From assembly GCA_945888535.1 (NCBI GenBank), contig CAMDAN010000045.1, positions 1 to 18,106 of the forward strand: DNA of 18,106 nucleotides. Direction: 5' to 3'. The stretch comes from Bordetella parapertussis. GTDB taxonomy: Bacteria; Pseudomonadota; Gammaproteobacteria; Burkholderiales; Burkholderiaceae_C. Under the pieces are notes generated by a model. The model was not told the DNA's origin. It did no database searches and was given only the letters and a program-made list of their open reading frames with translations. A program made the position numbers and the translations under genes. Of the stretch, positions 1 through 6,950 are shown one piece after another. Within the stretch, counting starts at the first letter, position 1. Each line of letters opens with the position of its first letter.

Positions 1-797
1 TGACAGTTGCCGAAAACTTGGGTTTCCCTTTAAGAAATCGCAAAGTCGCGCCTGACCAAATAAAAAAACGTGTCGGCGAAATCGCAGAAATGCTAGAAAT
101 GAGCGGGCAGCTTAACCAGCGTGCCTCAGGACTTTCTGCCGACGAGAAACAAAAAATATCCTTGGGACGTGGGCTGGTTCGCCCCGATGTGTCCGCGGTT
201 TTATTCGATGAACCCTTGACCGTGATTGATCCACATCTGAAATGGCAGTTGCGCCGCAAACTCAAACAAATTCACCGTGAGCTCAAGCTTACATTGATTT
301 ACGTCACCCATGACCAAGTGGAGGCGTTGACCTTTGCGCAGCAAGTGGTGGTGATGACGCGTGGGCGAGCGGTCCAAATGGGTCCTGCGGCTGATTTGTT
401 TGAACGGCCAAGCCACACTTTTGTAGGCCACTTTATTGGCTCACCCGGGATGAACTTTTTACCAGGGCAGGTGGATGACAGCGGCGTACATCTTTGTGGC
501 TTGAATGTAGGCCTTCCTATCTCAGGAGTCCCATTGCCAGCGGGCGACATTACTTTGGGAATACGCCCGGAATATGTACAGATTGTGGCGCCACAAACGC
601 CCGGAGCTTTGCCGATGACAGTGAGTCAAATTCGAGACGTCGGTACCCATCTCATTGTCGGTGCGACGATTTCGGGCCATGCGTTCAAAGTGCGATTGCA
701 AAGTACAGCCGTTCCCTTTGCAGTCGGCGAACAGGTGTGGCTTCAGGTGATGGGAGACAAAACCTGCTTCTATAAAAATGAGGAAATCGTCCAATGA
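1..797 (+). CDS. glpT: Glycerol ABC importer, second ATPase subunit (GlpT-like), 5' partial
   Basis: Cytoplasmic ATPase that powers the importer encoded by the following genes. The reading frame is open to the left edge (first complete codon at position 3, reading TVAENLGFPLRNR), so the N-terminus with Walker A lies outside the window. Visible in order: a degenerate signature motif LSADEKQ at 132-152 in place of LSGGQ, Walker B (AVLFDEP, 195-215), a D-loop (VIDPHLK), and the switch histidine in YVTHDQVEAL (codon 309-311). A TOBE-like C-terminal region includes ITLGIRPEY. The odd signature suggests that one ATP site of the dimer is catalytically weak, with a partner ATPase (GlpS) probably just upstream. 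The stop overlaps the next start (ATGA at 794-797), indicating translational coupling. The glycerol assignment rests on the operon layout (two ATPases, two permeases, DUF2160, binding protein, glpD); other polyols cannot be excluded. Confidence 0.85.
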   Translation, partial: TVAENLGFPLRNRKVAPDQIKKRVGEIAEMLEMSGQLNQRASGLSADEKQKISLGRGLVRPDVSAVLFDEPLTVIDPHLKWQLRRKLKQIHRELKLTLIYVTHDQVEALTFAQQVVVMTRGRAVQMGPAADLFERPSHTFVGHFIGSPGMNFLPGQVDDSGVHLCGLNVGLPISGVPLPAGDITLGIRPEYVQIVAPQTPGALPMTVSQIRDVGTHLIVGATISGHAFKVRLQSTAVPFAVGEQVWLQVMGDKTCFYKNEEIVQ

Positions 798-1687
798 ACG
801 CGAGCAATAAGCCCGTGAACCAAAAAGCCTGGTTCTTGATTTTGCCGGTCTTGATTTGCGTCGCTTTTTCGGCGATCTTGCCCTTGATGACGGTGGTCAA
901 TTACTCGGTACAAGACATCATTTCTCCTGAACGCAGAGTTTTTGTAGGCACAGAATGGTTTGCCGCCATCATGCGTGACGAGGAATTGCATGGAGCGCTC
1001 TGGCGCCAGCTCAAATTTTCTTTCGCAGTTTTAGCATTAGAAATTCCGTTGGGAATTTTGTTGGCTTTGTCGATGCCAGCCCAAGGATGGAAGTCTTCTC
1101 TTGCCTTAGTTGTCGTTTCGCTTTCTTTGCTGATTCCTTGGAACGTGGTGGGAACCATCTGGCAAATTTTTGGGCGCACCGATATTGGTCTGATGGGCGC
1201 AGCATTGCAAGGCATGGGGATTGAATACAGCTACACCGGTAATGCACTTCACGCATGGCTTACGGTTTTGTTGATGGATGTTTGGCACTGGACACCGCTG
1301 GTGGCGTTGTTGGGCTATGCAGGGTTACGGTCCATACCCGATGCGTACTACCAAGCCGCAAGCATTGATGGCGCGAGCAAGTTCGATGTGTTTCGCTATG
1401 TCCAGTTACCAAAAATGCGGGGCGTACTGATGATTGCAGTGTTACTGCGCTTTATGGATAGTTTCATGATTTATACCGAGCCCTTCGTACTGACGGGTGG
1501 TGGGCCAGGAAACTCCACGACCTTTTTATCGCAGTTCCTGACGCAAAAGGCGGTGGGTCAGTTTGACCTCGGCCCCGCGGCAGCGTTTTCCTTGATTTAC
1601 TTCTTGATCATCTTGCTCATGTGTTTCATTTTGTACAACTGGATGCAGCGCGTCGGAACCCAGACCAAGGAGGTAGGCCATGCATAA
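794..1687 (+). CDS. glpP: Glycerol ABC importer, permease subunit 1 (GlpP-like)
   Basis: Inner-membrane permease of the carbohydrate type (MalF/UgpA-like), 297 residues with about six hydrophobic segments. The first is at about residues 13-36; others include about 102-126, 152-175, 209-229 and 262-281. The cytoplasmic EAA loop that docks on the ATPase is clear at about 187-206: QAASIDGASKFDVFRYVQLP. The start is chosen because its ATG overlaps the preceding stop and has GAGGA at 780-784, nine bases upstream. The gene overlaps the next permease by 8 bases, so the two subunits are probably made in equal amounts. The substrate is inferred from the neighbours. Confidence 0.88.
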   Translation: MNASNKPVNQKAWFLILPVLICVAFSAILPLMTVVNYSVQDIISPERRVFVGTEWFAAIMRDEELHGALWRQLKFSFAVLALEIPLGILLALSMPAQGWKSSLALVVVSLSLLIPWNVVGTIWQIFGRTDIGLMGAALQGMGIEYSYTGNALHAWLTVLLMDVWHWTPLVALLGYAGLRSIPDAYYQAASIDGASKFDVFRYVQLPKMRGVLMIAVLLRFMDSFMIYTEPFVLTGGGPGNSTTFLSQFLTQKAVGQFDLGPAAAFSLIYFLIILLMCFILYNWMQRVGTQTKEVGHA

Positions 1688-2492
1688 ACCAAAATTTCAA
1701 AAACGCTCGCTATTCATGCTGGCATATGTGGTGTTTGCGTTGTTGCCCATCTACTGGATGATCAACATGTCTTTCAAGACCAACAATGAAATCGTCGCTG
1801 GATTTAGTTTGCTTCCCAACCACTTTACCTGGGATAACTACAAAACCATCCTTAGCGATGTTGCTTGGTATTCGGGTTACATCAACAGTTTGATTTATGT
1901 GGGCATCAACACGGTGATCTCTCTATGCGTGGCGTTGCCAGCGGCGTATGCCTTTTCGCGCTACAGTTTTCTGGGCGATAAACATGTATTTTTTTGGCTA
2001 TTGACCAACCGCATGACGCCGCCTGCGGTGTTTTTGCTGCCATTCTTTCAGCTTTACACCTCGGTGGGCTTGATGGATACGCACATTGCCGTGGCGCTGG
2101 CTCACTTGCTGTTCAACGTGCCCTTGGCCGTCTGGATTTTGGAAGGTTTTATGAGCGGTATCCCACGCGAGATCGATGAAACGGCCTACATCGATGGATA
2201 CACCTTTCCCCGTTTTTTCATCCGTATCTTCATTCCTTTGATTAAAGCGGGGGTGGGCGTGGCGGCGTTTTTCTGTTTTATGTTTAGTTGGGTCGAGTTG
2301 CTGCTGGCGCGAACCCTAACAAGCGTGAACGCCAAGCCCATTGCTGCCACTATGACAAGAACGGTTTCAGCTGCCGGAATGGATTGGGCCACTTTAGCGG
2401 CCGCGGGCGTGCTAACTATTGTTCCTGGGGCGATAGTGATTTGGTTTGTTCGCAATTACATCGCGAAGGGTTTTGCGATGGGTCGCGTTTAA
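1680..2492 (+). CDS. glpQ: Glycerol ABC importer, permease subunit 2 (GlpQ-like)
   Basis: Second membrane permease (MalG/UgpE-like), 270 residues. The first membrane segment is at about residues 11-30, followed by a periplasmic loop with SLLPNHFTWDNYK, typical of this subunit. The EAA loop is at about 164-187 (EIDETAYIDGYTFPRFFIRI then FIPL), for contact with the ATPase. It forms the translocation pore together with the upstream permease. A near-perfect Shine-Dalgarno, AAGGAGGT at 1667-1674, sits five bases before the ATG inside the 3' end of the upstream gene; the 8-base overlap suggests reinitiation or coupling. The name follows the rhizobial GlpSTPQV glycerol transporter and should not be confused with the phosphodiesterase also called GlpQ. 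Confidence 0.88.
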   Translation: MHKPKFQKRSLFMLAYVVFALLPIYWMINMSFKTNNEIVAGFSLLPNHFTWDNYKTILSDVAWYSGYINSLIYVGINTVISLCVALPAAYAFSRYSFLGDKHVFFWLLTNRMTPPAVFLLPFFQLYTSVGLMDTHIAVALAHLLFNVPLAVWILEGFMSGIPREIDETAYIDGYTFPRFFIRIFIPLIKAGVGVAAFFCFMFSWVELLLARTLTSVNAKPIAATMTRTVSAAGMDWATLAAAGVLTIVPGAIVIWFVRNYIAKGFAMGRV

Positions 2493-2500
2493 AGGAGTCA

Positions 2501-2815
2501 ATGGTTATGTTTGAGTGGATGGCGTGGACAACACCGGTAACGGTTTTCTTTTGTTGCATTGGCCTCATGCTGGCGGGGATGACCGCGTGGGAGATCAAGT
2601 CGCCAACTATTCTTCGCAAAGGATTTTTACCGATTGAAACCACTCGGGGCGATCGGTTGTTTATTGGTTTACTCAGTGCGGCGTATGTGAACTTGGCTTA
2701 TGTCGGCTTGAGCGGGCGTTTTGCCCAATGGCTCAATTTGGGCGAAGACCCTTCTATCTGGTTTAGTTTTGTTATTTCTATGGCTTTGCTTTCACTCATC
2801 CTCAACAAAGGATGA
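2501..2815 (+). CDS. Small integral membrane protein, DUF2160 family, in glycerol importer operon
   Basis: A 104-residue membrane protein with three hydrophobic stretches (about residues 11-27, 49-68 and 83-101), joined by a short loop containing EIKSPTILRKGFLPIETTRGDRLF. As I recall, this is the DUF2160 family, repeatedly found between the second permease and the binding protein of glycerol-type ABC importers. No biochemical role is known to me; an accessory or stabilising subunit is an inference from its fixed position. The start at 2501 is chosen because AAAGGAG at 2491-2497 ends three bases before it. A second ATG at 2507 (MFEWMAW) has better spacing and is a real alternative. The frame remains open upstream inside glpQ, but that extension is overlap, not gene. 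The stop codon lies inside a 14-bp stem-loop. Confidence 0.82.
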   Translation: MVMFEWMAWTTPVTVFFCCIGLMLAGMTAWEIKSPTILRKGFLPIETTRGDRLFIGLLSAAYVNLAYVGLSGRFAQWLNLGEDPSIWFSFVISMALLSLILNKG

Positions 2816-2823
2816 GTGAAAGC
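2788..2823 (+). repeat. Perfect 14-bp stem-loop over the DUF2160 stop codon
   Basis: Left arm 2788-2801 (GCTTTCACTCATCC) and right arm 2810-2823 (GGATGAGTGAAAGC) are exact reverse complements around an 8-base loop. The stop codon at 2813-2815 is in the right arm. No U-run follows, so it does not look like an intrinsic terminator. It is better read as an mRNA stabilising or processing hairpin separating the membrane genes from glpV. The structure is seen directly; the role is inferred. Confidence 0.8.
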
Positions 2824-2904
2824 TGGGTAAGGATCGGCTCAATTTCCCCTAGAGTCGAATGTGCCTTTGTTGGTTGGGGTTTTTAACAATTGAGGAGACA
2901 TATC

Positions 2905-4635
2905 ATGAAGTTGCGGTATTCAGCAGTATCCGTCGCAATCGCTTGCGTGCTGTCAAACAGCGCTTGGGCGGATGCGGCAGCAGCCAAAAAGTGGATCGAC
3001 AGTGAGTTCCAGCCCTCGACCTTGTCCAAAGACAAGCAAGCTGCGGAGATGAAGTGGTTTATTGACGCAGCGAAAAAACTGCAAGCCAAGGGCGTCAAAG
3101 AAATTTCAGTGGTTTCTGAAACGATTACAACCCACGAGTACGAGTCCAAAACTTTGGCCAAGGCCTTTCAAGAGATCACAGGGATTAAGGTCAAGCACGA
3201 CCTGATTGGCGAAGGCGATGTGGTCGAGAAGTTACAAACCTCGATGCAGTCCGGCAAGTCCATTTATGACGGCTGGATCACAGACTCCGATTTGATCGGA
3301 ACCCACTACAGGTACGGCAAGGTGATGAATCTGACGGACTATATGTCTGGCGCAGGAAAAGAGTGGACCAACCCCGGCTTAGATTTGAAGGACTTCATCG
3401 GTACCAGCTTCACGACTGGACCTGATAAAAAGTTGTACCAGTTGCCAGATCAGCAGTTTGCCAATCTGTATTGGTTCCGAGCGGACCTGTTTGAAAAACC
3501 TGAACTCAAAACCAAATTCAAAGCCAAGTATGGCTATGAACTCGGTGTTCCTTTGAACTGGAGCGCTTACGAAGACATTGCGGCCTTCTTTACGGAAGAC
3601 GTCAAGACCATTGACGGCAAGCCTATTTACGGACACATGGATTACGGCAAAAAAGATCCTTCCTTGGGTTGGCGCTTTACCGACGCATGGCTTTCTATGG
3701 CGGGTACCGCAGACATTGGCATTCCCAACGGTAAGCCGGTCGACGAGTGGGGTATTCGCGCTTCTGCCGACGGCTGTACGCCCCTGGGTGCATCGGTGGC
3801 ACGTGGAGGTGCAACCAATTCACCAGCCGCAGTGTACGCTTTGACAAAGTACATCGACTGGATGAAGAAATACTCGCCCAAAGAAGCCATTGGTATGACC
3901 TTTGGAGAGGCCGGCCCCGTGCCAGCGCAAGGCCAAATTGCCCAGCAGATCTTTTGGTACACCGCCTTTACCGCTGACATGATCAAGCCCGGTCTGCCCG
4001 TTGTTAAAGCCGACGGCACACCAAAGTGGCGTATGGCCCCCGGTCCCAATGGCCCTTACTGGAAGCAAGGCATGCAAAACGGCTACCAGGACGTAGGTTC
4101 ATGGACTTTCTTTAAAGACCACGATGCCAATAAAGTCGCTGCTGCTTGGTTGTACGCACAGTTTGTGACTGCTAAGACCACATCGCTGAAGAAAACTATT
4201 GTGGGTCTGACCCCTATCCGGGAATCAGACATCCAATCTAAGGCGATGACCGACATGGCTCCGAAGTTGGGTGGTTTGGTAGAGTTTTACCGCAGTCCAG
4301 CGCGCGTGGCTTGGACTCCCACGGGAACCAATGTGCCTGACTACCCCAAGCTTGCGCAGCTCTGGTGGAAGAACGTGGCAGTAGCTGTGACGGGTGAAAA
4401 AACGCCACAAGAAGCCATGGATAACTTGGCCAATGAGATGGACGATGTGATGGGCCGTCTTGAGCGCGCTGGCATGGCGAATTGCCCGCCTAAGCTCAAT
4501 CCAAAAGGTGACCCTAACAAGTACCTCAGTGACAAGGGCGCACCATGGAAGAAATTGGCGAATGAAAAGCCAAAGGGTGAAACGATTGCCTATGACACGC
4601 TCCTCAACGCGTGGAAAGCTGGCAAGGTTCGTTAA
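2905..4635 (+). CDS. glpV: Periplasmic glycerol-binding protein of the ABC importer (GlpV-like)
   Basis: Solute-binding subunit that would capture substrate in the periplasm and hand it to the permease pair. It is 576 residues long, well above the roughly 400-450 of ordinary family-1 sugar-binding proteins, which matches the large GlpV type. A Sec signal peptide is evident: MKLRYSAVSVAIACVLSNSA then WA|DA, with likely cleavage after Ala22; there is no lipobox, so it should be soluble. The body contains two cysteines, Cys291 and Cys527 in precursor numbering, which could form a disulfide. Aromatic clusters such as QQIFWYTAF are typical of ligand pockets. The start is 2905: TGAGGAGA at 2891-2898 is a strong Shine-Dalgarno, and an in-frame TTG at 2890 would include it, so that start is rejected. 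An 89-base gap and hairpin separate it from the upstream genes. Confidence 0.88.
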   Translation: MKLRYSAVSVAIACVLSNSAWADAAAAKKWIDSEFQPSTLSKDKQAAEMKWFIDAAKKLQAKGVKEISVVSETITTHEYESKTLAKAFQEITGIKVKHDLIGEGDVVEKLQTSMQSGKSIYDGWITDSDLIGTHYRYGKVMNLTDYMSGAGKEWTNPGLDLKDFIGTSFTTGPDKKLYQLPDQQFANLYWFRADLFEKPELKTKFKAKYGYELGVPLNWSAYEDIAAFFTEDVKTIDGKPIYGHMDYGKKDPSLGWRFTDAWLSMAGTADIGIPNGKPVDEWGIRASADGCTPLGASVARGGATNSPAAVYALTKYIDWMKKYSPKEAIGMTFGEAGPVPAQGQIAQQIFWYTAFTADMIKPGLPVVKADGTPKWRMAPGPNGPYWKQGMQNGYQDVGSWTFFKDHDANKVAAAWLYAQFVTAKTTSLKKTIVGLTPIRESDIQSKAMTDMAPKLGGLVEFYRSPARVAWTPTGTNVPDYPKLAQLWWKNVAVAVTGEKTPQEAMDNLANEMDDVMGRLERAGMANCPPKLNPKGDPNKYLSDKGAPWKKLANEKPKGETIAYDTLLNAWKAGKVR

Positions 4636-4667
4636 TCCATTCGAGCGATGAACTCGATCTGAAGGGC

Positions 4668-4697
4668 GGCCGTGCAGTGTTCTGCTGCACGGTCTTT
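4668..4697 (+). terminator. Weak terminator-like hairpin after glpV
   Basis: CCGTGCAG at 4670-4677 pairs with CTGCACGG at 4685-4692 around a 7-base loop, extendable by G4669-T4693 and G4668-C4694. Only a short TCTTT follows, so termination would be partial. It would separate the transporter operon from glpD or reduce read-through. Nothing else recognisable lies between 4636 and 4750. Confidence 0.55.
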
Positions 4698-4754
4698 CAT
4701 AGAAAAGTAGGATCTCTAGCCCAGGTGGGCAGGGGAATCTGCACGCCAATTTTT

Positions 4755-4760
4755 TATACA
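4755..4760 (+). promoter_or_regulatory. Possible -10 element of a glpD promoter
   Basis: TATACA lies five bases before the glpD ATG at 4766 and is preceded by a T-run. If used, transcription would begin at about 4766-4768, giving an mRNA with little or no 5' leader. No convincing -35 is visible 16-18 bases upstream (GGGGAA there). This is a weak call based only on the hexamer and the absence of a Shine-Dalgarno for glpD. Confidence 0.3.
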
Positions 4761-4765
4761 TTCTT

Positions 4766-6370
4766 ATGTCCTGCGACCCCACTTTGCTTCTGACCCAGCG
4801 CGCTGTATTGCTCGCCCGTTTGGCCGAAGATCGCACCTATGACATCGCTGTTGTTGGCGGTGGTGCGACGGGTCTGGGTGTTGCTTTGGATGCGGCCGCA
4901 CGAGGTTTGAGTGTGGTTTTGGTGGAGTCGCATGACTTCGCAAAAGGGACGTCTTCACGTTCAACAAAACTGGTGCATGGCGGCGTTCGCTATTTAGCGC
5001 AAGGTAATATTTCGCTGGTACGTGAGGCGCTGCATGAACGCACCACTTTGCTGCATAACGCGCCCCATATTGCCCAACCCTTGGCGTTCGTCATGCCGTC
5101 CTATCGGTGGTGGGAGACGCCGTTTTATGGCGTTGGCTTGACCTTGTATGACCAACTGGCAGGCAAAGCAGGACTTGGGAAGACAGAGTTTTTATCACGC
5201 AACGCAACCCAAGCTTTGCTACCGATGGCGCAGACCAAGGGTTTGCGGGGCGGGGTGAAATACTGGGATGGTCAGTTCAACGACTCCCGCTTGGCTTTGG
5301 CCATCGCTCGAACTGCAGCACAGCGCGGTGCTTTGTTGCTGAACTACTGCAGAGCCGATCAGTTGCACTATGAGAACGGAAAGATTGCTGGACTGGAGTG
5401 CGTTGATACGTTTACTGAAAAAAAATCCCGTATTCGCAGTCGCTGCGTGGTCAATGCAACGGGTGTGTGGGTAGATGCGCTGCGAGAAAATGACGGCGCA
5501 TATGCTGACACAGATCACCCCGCAGACGTAAAACCCATGGTCGCGCCTAGCCAAGGCGTGCACATGGTGGTTGATCAAGAGTTTCTAGGCTCAGATGTCG
5601 CGCTGATAGTCCCCAAGACTTCGGATGGACGCGTATTGTTTGCAGTGCCTTGGCTGGGTAAAGTCGTTTTGGGAACGACGGATACGCCTTCAAAGGATTT
5701 GGCGCTCGAGCCGACGCCTTACCAAGAAGAAACAGATTTCATTCTTCGTGAAGCGGGGCGCTATTTGCGCAAGGCTCCGACCCCAAGGGATATCAAAAGT
5801 ATCTGGGTCGGCTTAAGGCCCTTGGTTAAACAACAAGATGACAATGCGCAAGCGACAAAAAAAATCAGCCGGGAACACACGGTTGAAATCAGTCCCAGTG
5901 GTTTGGTGACTGTGACAGGGGGGAAGTGGACCACTTACCGCGTCATGGCCGAAGATGTATTGGACGCCTGCGTCGAAAGCAAATTACTGCGCCCCGCGGC
6001 GGCCTCTGAAACCCATAAGTTGGCTTTGGTGGGATCACCCGGAGCGGGTCAGGCGCAAGTGTCTTTAAGTTTGGCCCCAGGTCTCCATTCTTACGGCTCC
6101 GAGCAAGCAGCGGTTGCTGCCTTGCCAGGCGGTGAGCGCTGGATGACCCAAGGCTTGACTGAGGCGATGGTGCGGTTTGCAGCCCGCTATGAATACGCGC
6201 GTACGGTTGAAGATGTACTCGCCCGGCGTTCGCGCTTACTCTTTTTAGATGCAAAAGCGGCTTCTGCCGCGGCTGCTGATGTAGGGGAAATCCTCGAGGA
6301 GGAATTGGGAGCCGACCCCGAGACGGGGAAGTTTTGCACTTTGGCGCAGCATTATTGGAAAATTTCTTAG
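4766..6370 (+). CDS. glpD: Aerobic glycerol-3-phosphate dehydrogenase (FAD-dependent)
   Basis: Oxidises sn-glycerol 3-phosphate to dihydroxyacetone phosphate at the inner membrane and passes electrons to the quinone pool. It is 534 residues, slightly longer than E. coli GlpD. The N-terminal FAD dinucleotide fold is plain at residues 29-38 (VVGGGATGLG), followed by KGTSSRSTKLVHGGVRYLAQ, a conserved GlpD block. The second family signature, GGKWTTYR, starts at residue 385, and a C-terminal DAO-type helical domain follows. The start is uncertain: no Shine-Dalgarno precedes 4766, and the TATACA there might give a leaderless message. Residues 1-24 are poorly conserved in this family, so a slightly later start is possible. 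Its place after the importer genes fits glycerol catabolism; glycerol kinase is not visible here. Confidence 0.93.
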   Translation: MSCDPTLLLTQRAVLLARLAEDRTYDIAVVGGGATGLGVALDAAARGLSVVLVESHDFAKGTSSRSTKLVHGGVRYLAQGNISLVREALHERTTLLHNAPHIAQPLAFVMPSYRWWETPFYGVGLTLYDQLAGKAGLGKTEFLSRNATQALLPMAQTKGLRGGVKYWDGQFNDSRLALAIARTAAQRGALLLNYCRADQLHYENGKIAGLECVDTFTEKKSRIRSRCVVNATGVWVDALRENDGAYADTDHPADVKPMVAPSQGVHMVVDQEFLGSDVALIVPKTSDGRVLFAVPWLGKVVLGTTDTPSKDLALEPTPYQEETDFILREAGRYLRKAPTPRDIKSIWVGLRPLVKQQDDNAQATKKISREHTVEISPSGLVTVTGGKWTTYRVMAEDVLDACVESKLLRPAAASETHKLALVGSPGAGQAQVSLSLAPGLHSYGSEQAAVAALPGGERWMTQGLTEAMVRFAARYEYARTVEDVLARRSRLLFLDAKAASAAAADVGEILEEELGADPETGKFCTLAQHYWKIS

Positions 6371-6375
6371 AAATA

Positions 6376-6405
6376 TTCGCGCGCCAGCCTAAAAACGTGC
6401 ATAAT
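6376..6405 (+). promoter_or_regulatory. Probable promoter for the rplN (spc) operon
   Basis: A -10-like CATAAT at 6400-6405, with TG directly before it, lies just after the glpD stop. It is followed by a G-rich then GCTT segment where transcription would begin at about 6412. The -35 match (TTCGCG at 6376-6381) is poor. The case rests on the -10 and on need: rplN is not preceded by the S10 genes that usually supply its transcription. Confidence 0.42.
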
Positions 6406-6482
6406 AGAGGGCTTCGCTTGAAAAAGTATGAAGTTCTGCCCAAAAGAAAGCAGCTCGAGTGGTTTGAGTTGCCGACAGCGGG

Positions 6483-6519
6483 CCCAAGACTGACTGAAGT
6501 CGTTGTGGGTTGTTTTTCC
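6483..6519 (+). terminator. Imperfect terminator-like hairpin with U-rich tail in the rplN leader
   Basis: GACT at 6488-6491 pairs with AGTC at 6498-6501. The stem continues outward as CCCAA (6483-6487) against TTG and GG (6503-6508) with two single-base bulges. GTTGTTTTTCC follows (6509-6519). It could stop read-through from glpD or act as an attenuator for the ribosomal operon. The bulges make it a weak candidate. Confidence 0.35.
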
Positions 6520-6532
6520 TTGATGGTTTAAC

Positions 6533-6562
6533 GGCTTGCAACTTGTTCGGTGCAAGTTGGGA
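6533..6562 (+). promoter_or_regulatory. Two alternative hairpins at the rplN ribosome-binding site
   Basis: CAACTTG at 6539-6545 is the exact complement of CAAGTTG at 6553-6559 (7-base loop). The overlapping CTTGCA at 6535-6540 is the exact complement of TGCAAG at 6551-6556 (10-base loop, extendable by two G-U pairs at 6533-6534 with 6557-6558). They exclude each other. The first would tie up the base just before the GGGA at 6559-6562 that serves as Shine-Dalgarno for the ATG at 6571, so a translational switch is conceivable. The complementarity is seen; the regulation is inferred. Confidence 0.4.
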
Positions 6563-6570
6563 ATAATGAA

Positions 6571-6939
6571 ATGATCCAAACAGAATCTCGATTGGAAGTC
6601 GCCGATAACACCGGCGCAAAATCCGTCCTTTGCATCAAGGTGCTAGGTGGATCTCGACGTCGCTACGCTAGCGTAGGCGACATCATCAAAGTCAGCATTA
6701 AAGAAGCTGCTCCTCGTTCACGCGTCAAAAAAGGCGAGGTGTACAGCGCGGTAGTGGTTCGTACTGCAAAGGGCATTCGTCGTAGCGACGGCTCTTTGGT
6801 GAAGTTCGATGGCAACGCGGCTGTGTTGCTGAATGCTAAGTTGGAGCCCATCGGCACCCGCATCTTTGGACCAGTGACGCGCGAGTTGCGTACTGAAAAG
6901 TTCATGAAGATCGTGTCTCTGGCTCCTGAAGTTTTGTAA
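6571..6939 (+). CDS. rplN: 50S ribosomal protein L14 (uL14)
   Basis: Large-subunit protein that binds 23S rRNA near the subunit interface and lies close to L19. It has 122 residues, the normal bacterial length. The family signature block is intact, running from [20 protein letters not shown] to [12 protein letters not shown], and the end GPVTRELR...[10 protein letters not shown] is typical. The start is ATG 6571 (MIQTESRL); an in-frame GTG at 6550 would add seven residues unlike any L14 and is rejected. It is the first gene of the spc-type cluster here, with glpD rather than rpsQ upstream. Its leader contains a possible promoter and hairpins described separately. Confidence 0.97.
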   Translation: MIQTESRLEVADNTGAKSVLCIKVLGGSRRRYASVGDIIKVSIKEAAPRSRVKKGEVYSAVVVRTAKGIRRSDGSLVKFDGNAAVLLNAKLEPIGTRIFGPVTRELRTEKFMKIVSLAPEVL

Positions 6940-6950
6940 GGACGCGCGAC

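Noticed and set aside
2288..2500. Long upstream extension of the DUF2160 frame inside glpQ
   Set aside because: It is an out-of-frame overlap with a clearly coding permease; the ribosome site before 2501 marks the real start.
2890..2904. TTG start extending the binding protein by five residues
   Set aside because: The TTG overlaps the Shine-Dalgarno of the ATG at 2905, and the extension would put basic residues ahead of a complete signal peptide.
1..4635. Reading the transporter as the glycerol-3-phosphate (Ugp) or maltose importer
   Set aside because: Two different ATPases are implied, and the DUF2160 gene, the oversized binding protein and the adjacent glpD match the GlpSTPQV glycerol system better; this rests on remembered family layouts, not a search.
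4225..4836. 203-codon open frame on the minus strand over the glpV end and glpD start
   Set aside because: It is antisense to two well-supported genes, its translation shows no family resemblance, and it runs across an intergenic hairpin.
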